A DNA stretch of 64,000 bases from Dolomitihabitans soli (GTDB taxonomy: Bacteria > Actinomycetota > Actinomycetes > Streptosporangiales > Streptosporangiaceae): the NCBI RefSeq assembly GCF_022213955.1, contig NZ_JAKNTW010000010.1, forward strand, positions 248,001-312,000, given 5' to 3'. The notes below the pieces were generated by a model that worked only from the letters and a program-made list of their open reading frames with translations, made no database searches and was not told the DNA's origin. Made by a program: the position numbers and the translations under genes. Shown here piece by piece: positions 1-9,587 of the stretch. Each line of letters begins with the position of its first letter. The first letter of the stretch is position 1.

Positions 1-791
1 CCGAGGGCGGCCAGGTCGCCGCGCCGTACCGGGTGCGGCTGTTCGCCGTGCCGGGTGTCGGTGAGGGAGCGGCCGGTCGGCGCTCCCGGGCGCGGACCAG
101 GCTGGGCCGCAGCACCGGCGCCCGCCTCCCCCGGGGCAAGGCCCGCGACCTGCACGTATCCGCCACCCTGCTGGCCGCGGCCCCGCACCAGGCGCGGCGT
201 GGGCGGCGGGCTCCGGGGCTGATCCTGCGGGCGGACGATCTGAGGGAGAAGGTCAGGGAGGGCAGGGAGGGCAACCTCGTCCTGTTCGTGGTGGACGCGA
301 GCGGGTCGATGGCCGCCAGAAAGCGGATGACCGCGGTGAAGACCGCCGTGCTGAGCCTCCTGCTGGACGCCTACCAGCGCCGGGACAAGGTCGGCCTGGT
401 CACCTTCCGCGGCGACTCGGCCAGCCTTGCGCTGCCTCCGACGTCCTCGGTCGAGGCGGGGGCGGCCCGGCTGCGGACGCTGCCGACCGGTGGCCGGACC
501 CCGCTGGCCGCGGGGCTGGTGAAGGCGGCGGAGGTGCTGCGCCTGGAGAGGCTTCGCGACCCGTCGCGGCGCCCGCTGCTCGTCCTGGTCACGGACGGCC
601 GGGCGACAGCGGGCGGAGAGGTGTCGCGGGCGGCCGGACTACTGCTGGGTACGGCGAGCGTGGTCGTCGACTGCGAGAGCGGCCCGGTACGGCTGGGCCT
701 GGCGCGGCGGCTGGCCGTGCTGCTGGGCGCGCCGGCCGTACCGCTGGAGGAACTGGGATCAGTGGTGCGCGAGCACCGGAAAGCGGTGTGA
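1..791 (+). CDS. Chelatase subunit with C-terminal VWA domain (cobaltochelatase/Mg-chelatase D type), 5' end missing
   Basis: The reading frame is open from the first bases, so the gene starts outside the window; the GTG at 33 is only an internal codon. The visible part holds a basic, proline-rich linker followed by a von Willebrand A domain. Its metal-ion MIDAS motif is DASGS in the context VVDASGSMAARKR, with later conserved threonine and LVTDGRA segments. In actinomycetes the AAA+ and VWA parts of the ATPase that works with CobN in cobalt insertion are often fused in one ChlI/ChlD-like protein, and this looks like the C-terminal half of such a protein. It ends one base before cobO, so the two are probably co-transcribed. 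Function is inferred from the family and the cob neighbours; Mg-chelatase use cannot be excluded from this half alone. Confidence 0.85.
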   Translation, partial: EGGQVAAPYRVRLFAVPGVGEGAAGRRSRARTRLGRSTGARLPRGKARDLHVSATLLAAAPHQARRGRRAPGLILRADDLREKVREGREGNLVLFVVDASGSMAARKRMTAVKTAVLSLLLDAYQRRDKVGLVTFRGDSASLALPPTSSVEAGAARLRTLPTGGRTPLAAGLVKAAEVLRLERLRDPSRRPLLVLVTDGRATAGGEVSRAAGLLLGTASVVVDCESGPVRLGLARRLAVLLGAPAVPLEELGSVVREHRKAV

Positions 792-792
792 C

Positions 793-1389
793 ATGCCTCA
801 GGGCAAGCCGGAAGCGGTACCCGACGACGGTCTGACCACCCGGCAGCGGCGTAACCGGCCGCTGCTGATGGTGCACACCGGGCCGGGCAAGGGCAAGTCC
901 ACGGCCGCCTTCGGGATGGCCCTGCGCGCCTGGAACCAGGGCTGGCCGGTCGGCGTGTTCCAGTTCGTGAAGTCGGCCAGGTGGCGGGTGGGCGAGGAAC
1001 GCGCGCTCCGGGTGCTCGGCGACAGCGGCGAGGGCGGCACGGTGACCTGGCACAAGATGGGCGAGGGCTGGTCGTGGATCCAGCGTCCCGGCGCGGATCA
1101 TTCCGACGACGCCCGCGAGGGGTGGGCGCAGATCAAGCGGGATCTGGCCGCCGAGACCTACCGCTTCTACGTGCTGGACGAGTTCACTTACCCGCTCAAA
1201 TGGGGCTGGCTGGACCTCGACGACGTCGTGGAGACGCTCACCGGCCGGCCCGGCGCCCAGCACGTCGTGCTCACCGGGAGGGACGCTCCCGACCGGCTGC
1301 TCGACGTCGCCGACCTGGTGACCGAGATGGGCAAGGTCCGCCATCCCATGGACTCAGGGCAGAAGGGTCAGAAGGGCATCGAGTGGTAG
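793..1389 (+). CDS. cobO: Cob(I)yrinic acid a,c-diamide adenosyltransferase
   Basis: This cytoplasmic enzyme (CobO/BtuR/CobA family) attaches the 5'-deoxyadenosyl group from ATP to the reduced corrinoid. The 198-residue length is normal for the family. The N-terminal P-loop reads GPGKGKST near residue 32, followed by the family's FQFVKSARW block, GEGWSW near residue 90 and the acidic VLDEFTYPL segment near residue 135. The ATG at 793 follows the upstream stop by one base and the downstream cobB start overlaps its stop. The order chelatase-cobO-cobB matches many actinobacterial cobalamin operons. Nothing unusual was seen. Confidence 0.95.
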   Translation: MPQGKPEAVPDDGLTTRQRRNRPLLMVHTGPGKGKSTAAFGMALRAWNQGWPVGVFQFVKSARWRVGEERALRVLGDSGEGGTVTWHKMGEGWSWIQRPGADHSDDAREGWAQIKRDLAAETYRFYVLDEFTYPLKWGWLDLDDVVETLTGRPGAQHVVLTGRDAPDRLLDVADLVTEMGKVRHPMDSGQKGQKGIEW

Positions 1390-2705
1390 TGCCCCGGCTG
1401 GTCGTGGCCGCGCCCGCCTCGGGCAGCGGCAAGACCACCGTGGCCACCGGCCTGATGGCGGCCCTGCGCCGGCGCGGGTTCCGGGTCTCGCCGCACAAGG
1501 TCGGTCCCGACTACATCGACCCCGGTTACCACGCTCTGGCCGCCGGTGTGCCGGGACGCAACCTGGACCCGTGGCTGGTGGGCGAGGAGCGGATCGCGCC
1601 CCTGTTCCTGCACGGCGCCCAGGACAGTGACGTGGCCGTCGTCGAGGGGGTCATGGGGCTGTTCGACGGCAAGGGGGACGGCGACTTCGCCTCCACCGCA
1701 CACGTCGCCCGGCTGCTGGACGCGCCGGTCGTGCTGGTCGTGGACGCCGCCCGGCAGAGCCGGTCGGTCGCGGCGGTGGTGCACGGCTTCGCCACCTTCG
1801 ACCCGCGGGTGCACCTGGCCGGGGTCATCCTCAACCGGGTGGGCTCCGACCGGCACGAGGCGCTCTGCCGTACCGCCCTCGCCGGATACCCGGTGCTGGG
1901 GGCGATCCGCCGCGACGACGCGGTGGCCACCCCCTCGCGGCATCTCGGGCTGATCCCGGCCGCCGAGCGCGAGTCCGACGCGCTGTCCGCCGTGTCCCGG
2001 CTCGGCGAACTGGTGGCCCGCTCCTGCGACCTGGACGCACTGGTACGGCTGGCACGGACGGCCCCTCCCCTGCGCGCGCGGCCGTGGACGCCACCGGTTC
2101 AGGCACGGACCGGGGACGGGCCGGTGGTCGCGGTCGCCGGAGGGGCGGCCTTCACCTTCGGCTATGCCGAGCACGTCGAATTGCTGCGCGCCGCCGGTGC
2201 GCGGGTGGCCGTGTTCGACCCGCTCCGTGACGAACGCCTGCCGGAGGGGGCGGGCGCCCTGGTGATCGGCGGCGGCTTCCCCGAGGTCTATGCGGCCGAG
2301 CTGGCGGCCAACGAAGCGCTGCGCCGCGAGGTGGCGGGCTTCCGCGGTCCGATCGCCGCCGAGTGCGCCGGGTTGCTCTACCTGTGCGAGGAACTCGACG
2401 GCCGGCGCATGTGCGGGCGCGTCCCCGCGACCGCCCGCATGACGGCCACGCTGACCCTGGGCTACCGGGCGGCCGTCGCCGGGCCGTCCCTGCTGACCCG
2501 GCCGGGCGAGCGCTACCACGGCCACGAGTTCCACCGCACCACCATGGACCTGCCACGAGAGCCGCTCTTCCGCTGGGAGGGCGGCGCCGACGGCTACGGC
2601 GACGCCCTCCTGACCGCGTCCTACCTGCACCTGCACTGGGCGGGAGCGCCGGAGCTGGCTCAACGGCTGGTGTCGTCCTCCAGGTCTCCCTCGGTCTTGA
2701 GGTAG
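1389..2705 (+). CDS. cobB: Cobyrinic/hydrogenobyrinic acid a,c-diamide synthase
   Basis: ATP- and glutamine-dependent amidation of the a and c acetate side chains of the corrin ring. The N-terminal half is a dethiobiotin-synthetase-like ATPase with P-loop APASGSGKTT at residues about 7-16 and the family signature KVGPDYIDPGYH. The C-terminal half is a class I glutamine amidotransferase-like (GATase) domain, with the cysteine in AAECAGLLYL and the histidine in GHEFH. I chose the GTG at 1389, which overlaps the cobO stop by one base, because the protein then begins VPRLVVAAP; GTG 1383 is an alternative. The 438 residues fit the family. The 3' end overlaps the convergent cobN by 46 bases, so the last residues (RSPSVLR) are probably not conserved. 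Confidence 0.94.
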   Translation: MPRLVVAAPASGSGKTTVATGLMAALRRRGFRVSPHKVGPDYIDPGYHALAAGVPGRNLDPWLVGEERIAPLFLHGAQDSDVAVVEGVMGLFDGKGDGDFASTAHVARLLDAPVVLVVDAARQSRSVAAVVHGFATFDPRVHLAGVILNRVGSDRHEALCRTALAGYPVLGAIRRDDAVATPSRHLGLIPAAERESDALSAVSRLGELVARSCDLDALVRLARTAPPLRARPWTPPVQARTGDGPVVAVAGGAAFTFGYAEHVELLRAAGARVAVFDPLRDERLPEGAGALVIGGGFPEVYAAELAANEALRREVAGFRGPIAAECAGLLYLCEELDGRRMCGRVPATARMTATLTLGYRAAVAGPSLLTRPGERYHGHEFHRTTMDLPREPLFRWEGGADGYGDALLTASYLHLHWAGAPELAQRLVSSSRSPSVLR

Positions 2706-5700
2706 ACCTCTTGCAGGCCACGCAGCAGCTCCGGGTCCGGATGCTCCCACATGCCGCGGTCGGCCGCCTCCAGCAGGCGCTCGGCGATGCCGTGCAGCGC
2801 CCACGGGTTCGAGGCGGCCATGAACGCCTGGTTCTCCGGGTCGAGGACGTAGGTCTCGGTGAGCTTGTCGTACATCCAGTCGGCCATGACCCCGGTGGTG
2901 GCGTCGTAGCCGAACAGGTAGTCGACGGTCGCGGCCAGCTCGAAGGCGCCCTTGTAGCCGTGGCGGCGCATCGCGGCCAGCCACCGGGGGTTGACCACCC
3001 GCGCGCGGAAGATCCGCGAGGTCTCCTCCGAGAGCGTCCTGGTGCGGACGGCGTCCGGCCGGGTGCTGTCGCCCACGTAGGCGGCGGGAGCGCGGCCGGT
3101 CAGCGCCCGCACGGTGGCGATCATGCCGCCGTGGTACTGGAAGTAGTCGTCGGAGTCGGCGATGTCGTGCTCGCTGGTGTCGACGTTCTTGGCGGCGACC
3201 GCGATGCGGCGGTAGGCGCTCTCCATGTCGGAGCGGGCGGGCACGCCGTCCAGGTCGCGGCCGTAGGCGAAGCCGCCCCACACGGCGTAGACCTCGGCCA
3301 GGTCGGCGTCGTCGCGCCAGTTGCGGCTGTCGATCAGCGGCAGCAGCCCGGCGCCGTACGCACCGGGTGCGGAGCCGAAGATGCGCATCGTCGCGCGGCG
3401 CTGGTCGCCGTGGCCCGCCGAGCGCACGTGGGCGCGCACGTAGTTGTCCTCATCTGGCTCCACCAGCCCGGCGACCAGTTGGACGGCGTCGTCGAGCAGG
3501 GCGACCACGTGTGGGAAGGCGTCGCGGAAGAAGCCGCTGATGCGGACCGTGACGTCGATCCGGGGCCGGCCGAGCTCATCGAGCGGGACCGGTTCCAGGC
3601 TGGTGACCCGCCTGGACGCCTCGTCCCAGCGCGGGCGGACGCCGAGCAGCGCCAGGACCTCGGCCACGTCGTCGCCGGCCGTCCGCATGGCGCTGGTCCC
3701 CCACACCGACAGGCCCACCGAGCGCGGCCACTCGCCGTGGTCGCCGTGGTAGCGCGCGAGGAGCGAGTCGGCCATCGCCTGCCCGGTCTCCCAGGCGAGC
3801 CTGCTGGGCACGGCGCGCGGGTCGACGGAGTAGAAGTTACGACCGGTCGGCAGCACGTTGATCAGGCCGCGCAGCGGGGAACCGCTGGGCCCGGCGGGCA
3901 CGTAGCCCCCGTCGAGGGCGTGCAGCACGTGGTCGAGCTCGTCGGTGGTACGGCGCAGCCGGGGCACGACCTCGGTGGCCGCGAAGTCCAGGACACGGGT
4001 GACGAGTTGCCCATGGTCGCCGGCCACCTCGGCAGCCGCGGCCGGGTCCCAGCCGCGCTCCTCCATGGCCTCGACCAGTGCTCTGGCGACCGACTCCACG
4101 CGGTCCACCTCGCCCAGGGCGGCGCTGCCGTCCTCGGCGAGCCCGAGCGCCTCGCGCAACCCCGGCAGCGCCTGCGCGCCCGCCCACATCTGCCTGGCCC
4201 GCAGCATCGCCAGCACCAGGTCGACCCGTGCCTGCCCGGCCGGCGCCTGACCGAGGACGTGCAGGCCGTCGCGGATCTGCACGTCCTTGACCTCGCACAG
4301 CCAGCCGTCCACGTGCAGCAGGAAGTCGTCGAACTCCGCGTCGTGCGGCCGGTCGGCCAAGCCCAGGTCATGGTCGAGCCTGGCCGCCTGGATCAGCGTC
4401 CAGATCTGCGCCCGGATCGCGGGCAGCTTGGCCGGGTCCATGGCCGCGATGGAGGCGTGCTCGTCGAGCAGCTGCTCCAGCCGGGCGATGTCGCCGTAGC
4501 TCTCCGCCCTGGCCATGGGCGGCACCAGGTGGTCGACCAGGACGGCGTGCGCCCGCCGCTTGGCCTGCGTGCCCTCGCCGGGGTCGTTGACCAGGAACGG
4601 GTAGACGAGCGGCAGGTCGCCGAGCGCCGCGTCGGTGCCGCAGGAGGCCGACATGCCGGCGGACTTGCCCGGCAGCCACTCCAGGTTGCCGTGCTTGCCC
4701 ACGTGGATCATCGCGTGCGCGCCGAAGGCCGACGACAGCCACCGGTAGGCGGCCAGGTAGTGGTGGCTCGGCGGCAGATCGGGGTCGTGGTAGATCGCGA
4801 TCGGGTTCTCCCCGAAGCCGCGCGGCGGCTGCACCATCACGACGACGTTCCCGGCCCGGAGCGCGGCCAGCACGATGTCACCCTCGTGCACGAACAGCTC
4901 GCCGGGCGGCGGGCCCCAGTGGCGCTCCATCCTCTCGCGCAGGTCCGCGGGGAGCGTGCGGTACCAGCGTTCGTAGTCGGCGGCGGCGATGCGCACCGGG
5001 TTGCCGGCGAGCTGCTCCTCGCTCAGCCAGTCGGGGTCCTGCCCTCCCGCGGCGATCAGCGCGTGGATGAGCGCGTCACCCTCGTCGGGGAACCCCTCCC
5101 CCAGGTCGTAGCCCGCCTCCGCGAGCCTGGCCAGCAGCCGCACGGTGCTCGCCGGGGTGTCGAGTCCGACGGCGTTGCCGATCCGCGAGTGCTTGGTCGG
5201 GTAGGCCGACAGCATGACCACCAGGCGGCGCTCGGCGGGCGGGGTGTGCCGCAGCAGGCCGTGCCGTACGGCGATGCCGGCCACCCGGGCGGCCCGCTCG
5301 GGGTCGGCGACGTAGACGGTCAGCCCGTCGGGGTCGATCTCCTTGAACGAGAACGGCACGGTGATGATGCGCCCGTCGAATTCCGGGATCGCCACCTGCG
5401 AGGCCGCGTCGAGCGGCGAGAGGCCGTCGTCGTTGTCCTGCCACGCCTGCCTGCTGCTGGTGAGGCACAGGCCCTGCAGGATCGGCACGTCGAGCTGGGC
5501 GAGCGCGCCGACGTCCCACGCCTCGTCGTCGCCGCCCGCGCCGGCCGTGGCCGGGCGGGAGCCGCCGGCCGCCAGAACGGTGACGACCAGCGCGTCGGCC
5601 TCGCGCAGCGTGTCGAGCAGCTCGGGCTCCGCCGTGCGCAGGGAGGAGCAGAAGACCGGGAGCGCCCGGCCGCCCGCGTCCTCGATCGCCCGGCAGAGCG

Positions 5701-6214
5701 TCTCGACGAAGGCGGTGTTGCCCGCCATGTGGTGGGCGCGGTAGTAGAGCACCCCGATCACCGGTCCGGCCGCGGTCGCGGGTTCGCGGTCCAGCCGGCC
5801 CCACGTGGGCGCCGGCTGCGGCGGCGCGAAGCCCCGGCCGGTCAGCAGCACGGTGTCGGTCAGGAAGGCGTGCAGTTCGGTGAGGTTGGCCGGCCCGCCG
5901 TGCGCCAGGTAGGCGTGCGTCTGCGCGCAGACGCCGCCGCTCACGGTGGACAGCTCCATCAGCTCGGCGTCGGGCGCCTGCTCGCCGCCCAGGACGACGA
6001 CCGGTCGGGGGCCGGCCAGCAGGGCGTCGAGGCCCTCCTCCCAGGCGCGGCGCCCGCCCAGCAGGCGCACCACGACGAGGTCGGCGCCGTTCAGCAGGTC
6101 GGGGAGGTCGTCGGCCAGGAGTCTGGCCGGGTTGCCGAGGCGGTAGCCGGCACCGCTGGCTCTGGCGCTCAGCAGGTCGGTGTCGGAGGTCGACAGCAGC
6201 AGGACTGTGGGCAC
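2660..6214 (-). CDS. cobN: Cobaltochelatase large subunit
   Basis: CobN is the large, substrate-binding subunit of the aerobic ATP-dependent cobaltochelatase that inserts cobalt into hydrogenobyrinic acid a,c-diamide. The frame gives about 1184 residues from a GTG at 6214 (VPTVLLLSTSDTDLLSARA), close to the usual length of about 1200. Recognisable CobN/BchH stretches include HVGKHGNLEWLPGK, the central LPTGRNFYSVDPRAVPSR, and a C-terminal region ending ALHGIAERLLEAADRGMW. The frame is open upstream to 7570, but that part lies over the riboswitch and cobG and is not coding. A cobalamin riboswitch lies directly upstream, so expression should fall when B12 is plentiful. The separate VWA subunit at the left edge is its likely ATPase partner. 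Confidence 0.95.
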   Translation of the reverse strand: MPTVLLLSTSDTDLLSARASGAGYRLGNPARLLADDLPDLLNGADLVVVRLLGGRRAWEEGLDALLAGPRPVVVLGGEQAPDAELMELSTVSGGVCAQTHAYLAHGGPANLTELHAFLTDTVLLTGRGFAPPQPAPTWGRLDREPATAAGPVIGVLYYRAHHMAGNTAFVETLCRAIEDAGGRALPVFCSSLRTAEPELLDTLREADALVVTVLAAGGSRPATAGAGGDDEAWDVGALAQLDVPILQGLCLTSSRQAWQDNDDGLSPLDAASQVAIPEFDGRIITVPFSFKEIDPDGLTVYVADPERAARVAGIAVRHGLLRHTPPAERRLVVMLSAYPTKHSRIGNAVGLDTPASTVRLLARLAEAGYDLGEGFPDEGDALIHALIAAGGQDPDWLSEEQLAGNPVRIAAADYERWYRTLPADLRERMERHWGPPPGELFVHEGDIVLAALRAGNVVVMVQPPRGFGENPIAIYHDPDLPPSHHYLAAYRWLSSAFGAHAMIHVGKHGNLEWLPGKSAGMSASCGTDAALGDLPLVYPFLVNDPGEGTQAKRRAHAVLVDHLVPPMARAESYGDIARLEQLLDEHASIAAMDPAKLPAIRAQIWTLIQAARLDHDLGLADRPHDAEFDDFLLHVDGWLCEVKDVQIRDGLHVLGQAPAGQARVDLVLAMLRARQMWAGAQALPGLREALGLAEDGSAALGEVDRVESVARALVEAMEERGWDPAAAAEVAGDHGQLVTRVLDFAATEVVPRLRRTTDELDHVLHALDGGYVPAGPSGSPLRGLINVLPTGRNFYSVDPRAVPSRLAWETGQAMADSLLARYHGDHGEWPRSVGLSVWGTSAMRTAGDDVAEVLALLGVRPRWDEASRRVTSLEPVPLDELGRPRIDVTVRISGFFRDAFPHVVALLDDAVQLVAGLVEPDEDNYVRAHVRSAGHGDQRRATMRIFGSAPGAYGAGLLPLIDSRNWRDDADLAEVYAVWGGFAYGRDLDGVPARSDMESAYRRIAVAAKNVDTSEHDIADSDDYFQYHGGMIATVRALTGRAPAAYVGDSTRPDAVRTRTLSEETSRIFRARVVNPRWLAAMRRHGYKGAFELAATVDYLFGYDATTGVMADWMYDKLTETYVLDPENQAFMAASNPWALHGIAERLLEAADRGMWEHPDPELLRGLQEVYLKTEGDLEDDTSR

Positions 6215-6257
6215 GGAGAAGTCCTCACTCGGGGTCCTCGCCCCGGTCGCGGGTGTC

Positions 6258-6412
6258 ACGACGGCTGGAGTCTCCTGGCTTCCGGATCGACGCTCACCCC
6301 GGCCTTCCCTGTGACGGTGGCCTGCGGTGGGGTTCGCTCCCCGGTGACAGTGGCGGGACCGCGCCGGATTCACACCGGCTTCCTCCAAGCCTTCGCCTGG
6401 GGCAAGCCTATG
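6258..6412 (-). promoter_or_regulatory. Cobalamin (AdoCbl) riboswitch upstream of cobN
   Basis: Reading the minus strand, the leader contains GGAAGCCGGTGTGAATCCGG, then a GTCCCGCCACTGTCACCGGG block, a GGGGAGC stretch, and near the 3' end the B12 box AGCCAGGAGACTCCAGCC (bases 6280-6263). These are in the order and spacing of the class I cobalamin riboswitch. It ends about 45 bases before the cobN GTG, so it probably acts by hiding the ribosome site or by termination. The outer limits are estimated from the conserved core. Confidence 0.93.
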
Positions 6413-6442
6413 GCAGGAGGAACTGGGGTTACCATCCTCAAC

Positions 6443-7486
6443 GTGTCGAAAGTCGGCTTTACCGGGCGGATGCGGCCTGATGCCTGTCCTGGGGCGCTCC
6501 AGGTGCACCAAGCCGCCGACGGGCCGCTGGCCCGGGTGCGCACGCCGGGCGGTGTCCTCACCCCGTCGCAGCTCCGCGAGCTGGCGACGTGCGCGGACCG
6601 GCTGGGCTCCGGCGTGATCGAGCTGACCTCCCGCGCCAACGTCCAGGTCCGTGGCCTGCGCGATCCTGCCGCCTTCGCCGAGCGGATCGCGGCGGCCGGG
6701 CTGCTGCCGTCGGTCACGCACGAGCGGGTGCGCAACATCGCCGCCGCGCCGACCGTGGCGGTGGCGCTCATCGCCGAGCTGGACCGGGCCCTGTGCGCCC
6801 GCCCCGAACTCGCCGGACTCCCCGGCCGGTTCCTGTTCGCCCTGGGCGGCACCGGCCTGACGGCTGACGTGACCGCGGCGGACGGGCGGCTGCTGGTGGC
6901 GGGGCACGAGATGATCGGCCTGCCGGGAACTCCGGCGGCCATGCTGGCGGCGGCGGCCGCCTTCCTGCGGCTGCGCACGGACGAGTGGCGGGTCGCCGAG
7001 CTGGCGGACGGTCCGGCCAGGATCGCCTCGGCGCTCGGCGGCGAGCTGGGCCCGCGGCGACCGCTCAGCCCGCCGGAACGGCCGGCCGGGCTGGTGGAGG
7101 CGCTGGTGCCGTTGGGCCGCCTCACCGTCGAGCAGGCCACGGCTCTCGCCGACCTCGCCGAGCAGGCCCAGGCGCCCGAGGTACGGCTGTCGCCCCGCCG
7201 TAGCGTTCTCGTGGCGGACCGGCCCGGCATCGGCGCCCTGCTCGACGCGGCCGGGCTCATCACGGACCCCGACTCCGCCTGGGCGGGGGTGACCGCCTGC
7301 GCGGGCCGGCCCGGATGCGCCGGCGCCCTCGCCGACGTCCAGGCCGACGCCGCGCGCTGGGTGCCGCGGCGGCACACCGACCTCCCGGTGCACTGGGCGG
7401 GCTGCGAGCGGCAGTGCGGGCTGCCCAGCGGCCGGGTGGTGCGGATGGTGGCCACCGCCGACGGATACGAGGAAAGGCATCAGTGA
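6443..7486 (+). CDS. cobG: Precorrin-3B synthase (monooxygenase)
   Basis: CobG uses oxygen and an Fe-S cluster to turn precorrin-3A into precorrin-3B, the step that marks the aerobic pathway. The protein belongs to the nitrite/sulfite reductase family: an N-terminal ferredoxin-like half ([29 protein letters not shown]) and a C-terminal cluster site with cysteines in CAGRPGC and CERQC. The start is uncertain. GTG 6443 gives 347 residues beginning [13 protein letters not shown] 6410 is in frame and would add 11 residues, but the AGGAGG at 6415-6420 lies after it and is rather far from GTG 6443. Whichever is right, the promoter must lie within the DNA that encodes the cobN riboswitch. The stop overlaps the cobH start. 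Confidence 0.9.
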   Translation: MSKVGFTGRMRPDACPGALQVHQAADGPLARVRTPGGVLTPSQLRELATCADRLGSGVIELTSRANVQVRGLRDPAAFAERIAAAGLLPSVTHERVRNIAAAPTVAVALIAELDRALCARPELAGLPGRFLFALGGTGLTADVTAADGRLLVAGHEMIGLPGTPAAMLAAAAAFLRLRTDEWRVAELADGPARIASALGGELGPRRPLSPPERPAGLVEALVPLGRLTVEQATALADLAEQAQAPEVRLSPRRSVLVADRPGIGALLDAAGLITDPDSAWAGVTACAGRPGCAGALADVQADAARWVPRRHTDLPVHWAGCERQCGLPSGRVVRMVATADGYEERHQ

Positions 7487-8103
7487 CCGACTACGTACGT
7501 GACGGCGCCGAGATCTACCGGCAGTCGTTCGCCACGATCCGCGCGGAGAGCGACCTGAGCGGCCTGCCACCCGAGGTCGCCCAGGTGGCGGTCCGGATGA
7601 TCCACGCCTGCGGGATGACCGACCTGGTGCCCGACCTGGCCTGGTCGCCCGAGGTCGTCACCCGGGCCAGGCGGGCACTGCGCGCGGGCGCCCCGGTGCT
7701 CTGCGACGCCATGATGGTCGCCTCCGGCGTGACCCGGAGCCGCCTCCCGGCGGGCAACGAGATCCTCTGCACGCTCGGCGACCCGCGCGTGCCGGAACTG
7801 GCCGAGTGTCTGGGCACGACGCGCAGCGCCGCCGCCCTGGAGCTGTGGCGCGACCGCCTGGACGGCTCCGTGGTCGCGATCGGCAACGCGCCCACCGCGC
7901 TGTTCCGCCTGCTGGAGCTGGTCGCCGAGGGGGCCGGCCGGCCCGCCGCCGTACTCGGCATCCCGGTCGGCTTCGTCGGCGCCGCCGAGTCCAAGCAGGC
8001 GCTCGCGGACAGCGACCTCGAACACCTGGTGGTGCACGGCCGCCGCGGCGGCAGTGCCATGACGGCGGCGGCGGTCAACGCCATCGCGAACGAAGTGGAG
8101 TGA
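7483..8103 (+). CDS. cobH: Precorrin-8X methylmutase
   Basis: CobH moves the C-11 methyl group to C-12, giving hydrogenobyrinate. The GTG start at 7483 overlaps the cobG stop in a GTGA junction, giving 206 residues, the standard length. The catalytic histidine lies in VRMIHACGM near residue 43. Other family blocks are [31 protein letters not shown] and the C-terminal [15 protein letters not shown]. It sits between cobG and cobIJ in a tightly packed operon with likely coupled translation. Confidence 0.95.
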   Translation: MTDYVRDGAEIYRQSFATIRAESDLSGLPPEVAQVAVRMIHACGMTDLVPDLAWSPEVVTRARRALRAGAPVLCDAMMVASGVTRSRLPAGNEILCTLGDPRVPELAECLGTTRSAAALELWRDRLDGSVVAIGNAPTALFRLLELVAEGAGRPAAVLGIPVGFVGAAESKQALADSDLEHLVVHGRRGGSAMTAAAVNAIANEVE

Positions 8104-8108
8104 GCCAC

Positions 8109-9587
8109 ATGTCGGGACGCCTGTACGGCGTCGGCCTCGGCCCCGGTGACCCCGAGCTGGTCACGGTCAAGACCGCCCGGCTGATCGGCGAGGCGGACGT
8201 GATCGCCTACCACGCCGCGCGGCACGGGCGCAGCATCGCCCGGTCCATCGCCCTGCCGTACCTGAGGGAGGGACAGGTCGAGGAGCTGCTGCGGTACCCG
8301 CTCACCACCGAGACCACCGACCACCCCGGCGGCTACCAGGGGGCGCTCGACGACTTCTACGCCGAGTGCGCGGTTCGGCTGGCCGCGCACCTCGACGCGG
8401 GGCGGACCGTCGTGGTGCTCTGCGAGGGCGACCCGCTCTTCTACGGCTCCTACATGCACATGCACAAGCGGCTGGCCCACCGTTATCCGACCGAGGTGGT
8501 GCCGGGCGTGACCTCGGTCAGCGCGGCGGCCGCCGTGCTCGGCCGGCCGCTGGTCGAGCGGGACGAGACGCTGACCGTACTGCCGGGCACCCTGCCCGGC
8601 GAGGTACTGGCCGAGCGGCTGCGCGGAACGGACTCCGCGGTCGTCATGAAGCTGGGGCGCACCTTCACCAAGGTGCGCGAGGCCTTCGCCGAGGCGGGGC
8701 GGCTCGACGACGCGTGGTACGTCGAGCGGGCCACGATGGGCGGCGAGCGGGTCGCGCCGCTGAAGGACGTGGATCCGGACGGCGTGCCGTACTTCTCGCT
8801 CGCGCTGCTGGCCGGCCCCGCCGAGCAGACCTTCGTGCCGGAGCCGGCGCAGGGCGTCGGTACCGGCGAGGTCGCGGTCGTCGGGCTGGGCCCGGCCGGA
8901 CGGTCCTGGCTGACGCCGGAGGCGCAGGACGCCCTCGCGACCGCCACCGACCTGGTCGGCTACGGCCCCTACGTGGACCGCGTCGAGCCGAACCCGCGGC
9001 AGCGGCGGCACCGCACGGACAACAGGGTCGAGGCCGAGCGCGCCAGGCACGCGCTGGAACTGGCCGGGCAGGGCAGGCGGGTGGCCGTGGTCTCCTCGGG
9101 AGATCCGGGCGTGTTCGCCATGGCCAGCGCCATCCTCGAAGCCGCGGCCGACTTCCCCGGCGTGCCGGTGCGGGTGGTGCCCGGGCTGACGGCGGCTCAG
9201 GCGGTCGCGGCGAAGGCCGGGGCGCCGCTCGGGCACGACTACTGCGTGATCTCCCTGTCGGACATCCTCAAGCCGTGGGAGGTGGTCGCCGAGCGCCTGG
9301 CCGCCGCCGCCCGGGCCGATCTGGTGCTGGCGATCTACAATCCGGCCTCGCGCAGCCGTACCTGGCAGCTGCCCGCCGCCCGCGACCTGCTGCTGGAGCA
9401 CCGGGACCCGCGGACACCGGTGGTGATCGGGCGGGCCGTCGGCGGTCCGGACGAGAGCGTCACGGTCACCACTCTCGGCGAACTGGATCCGGCGGCGGTG
9501 GACATGCGCTGTCTGCTCATCGTCGGCTCGTCCACCACGCGCGTCACCGATAGGGGCGTGGTGTACACCCCGCGCCGCTACCCCTGA
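8109..9587 (+). CDS. cobIJ: Fused precorrin-2 C20-methyltransferase / precorrin-3B C17-methyltransferase
   Basis: Two tetrapyrrole methylase domains lie in one 492-residue chain. Residues about 1-240 are CobI (C-20 methylation of precorrin-2), with GVGLGPGDPELVTVKTARLI, CEGDPLFYGSYMHMH and VVPGVTSVSAAAA. Residues about 255-490 are CobJ (C-17 methylation and ring contraction), with VVGLGPAGRSWLTPEA, VVSSGDPGVFAMASA, VVPGLTAAQAVAAKAGAPLGHDYC and LAIYNPASRSRTWQ. This fusion is common in actinomycetes. I chose ATG 8109; GTG 8100, overlapping the cobH stop region, is a possible upstream start. The 3' end overlaps convergent cobK by 10 bases. Because cobG acts between these two activities, the fusion does not channel consecutive steps directly. 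Confidence 0.95.
   Translation: MSGRLYGVGLGPGDPELVTVKTARLIGEADVIAYHAARHGRSIARSIALPYLREGQVEELLRYPLTTETTDHPGGYQGALDDFYAECAVRLAAHLDAGRTVVVLCEGDPLFYGSYMHMHKRLAHRYPTEVVPGVTSVSAAAAVLGRPLVERDETLTVLPGTLPGEVLAERLRGTDSAVVMKLGRTFTKVREAFAEAGRLDDAWYVERATMGGERVAPLKDVDPDGVPYFSLALLAGPAEQTFVPEPAQGVGTGEVAVVGLGPAGRSWLTPEAQDALATATDLVGYGPYVDRVEPNPRQRRHRTDNRVEAERARHALELAGQGRRVAVVSSGDPGVFAMASAILEAAADFPGVPVRVVPGLTAAQAVAAKAGAPLGHDYCVISLSDILKPWEVVAERLAAAARADLVLAIYNPASRSRTWQLPAARDLLLEHRDPRTPVVIGRAVGGPDESVTVTTLGELDPAAVDMRCLLIVGSSTTRVTDRGVVYTPRRYP

Noticed and set aside
2363-6409. Very long plus-strand open frame opposite cobN
   Set aside because: It is the antisense shadow of cobN in high-GC DNA; only its last part (from about 6443) is real, as cobG.
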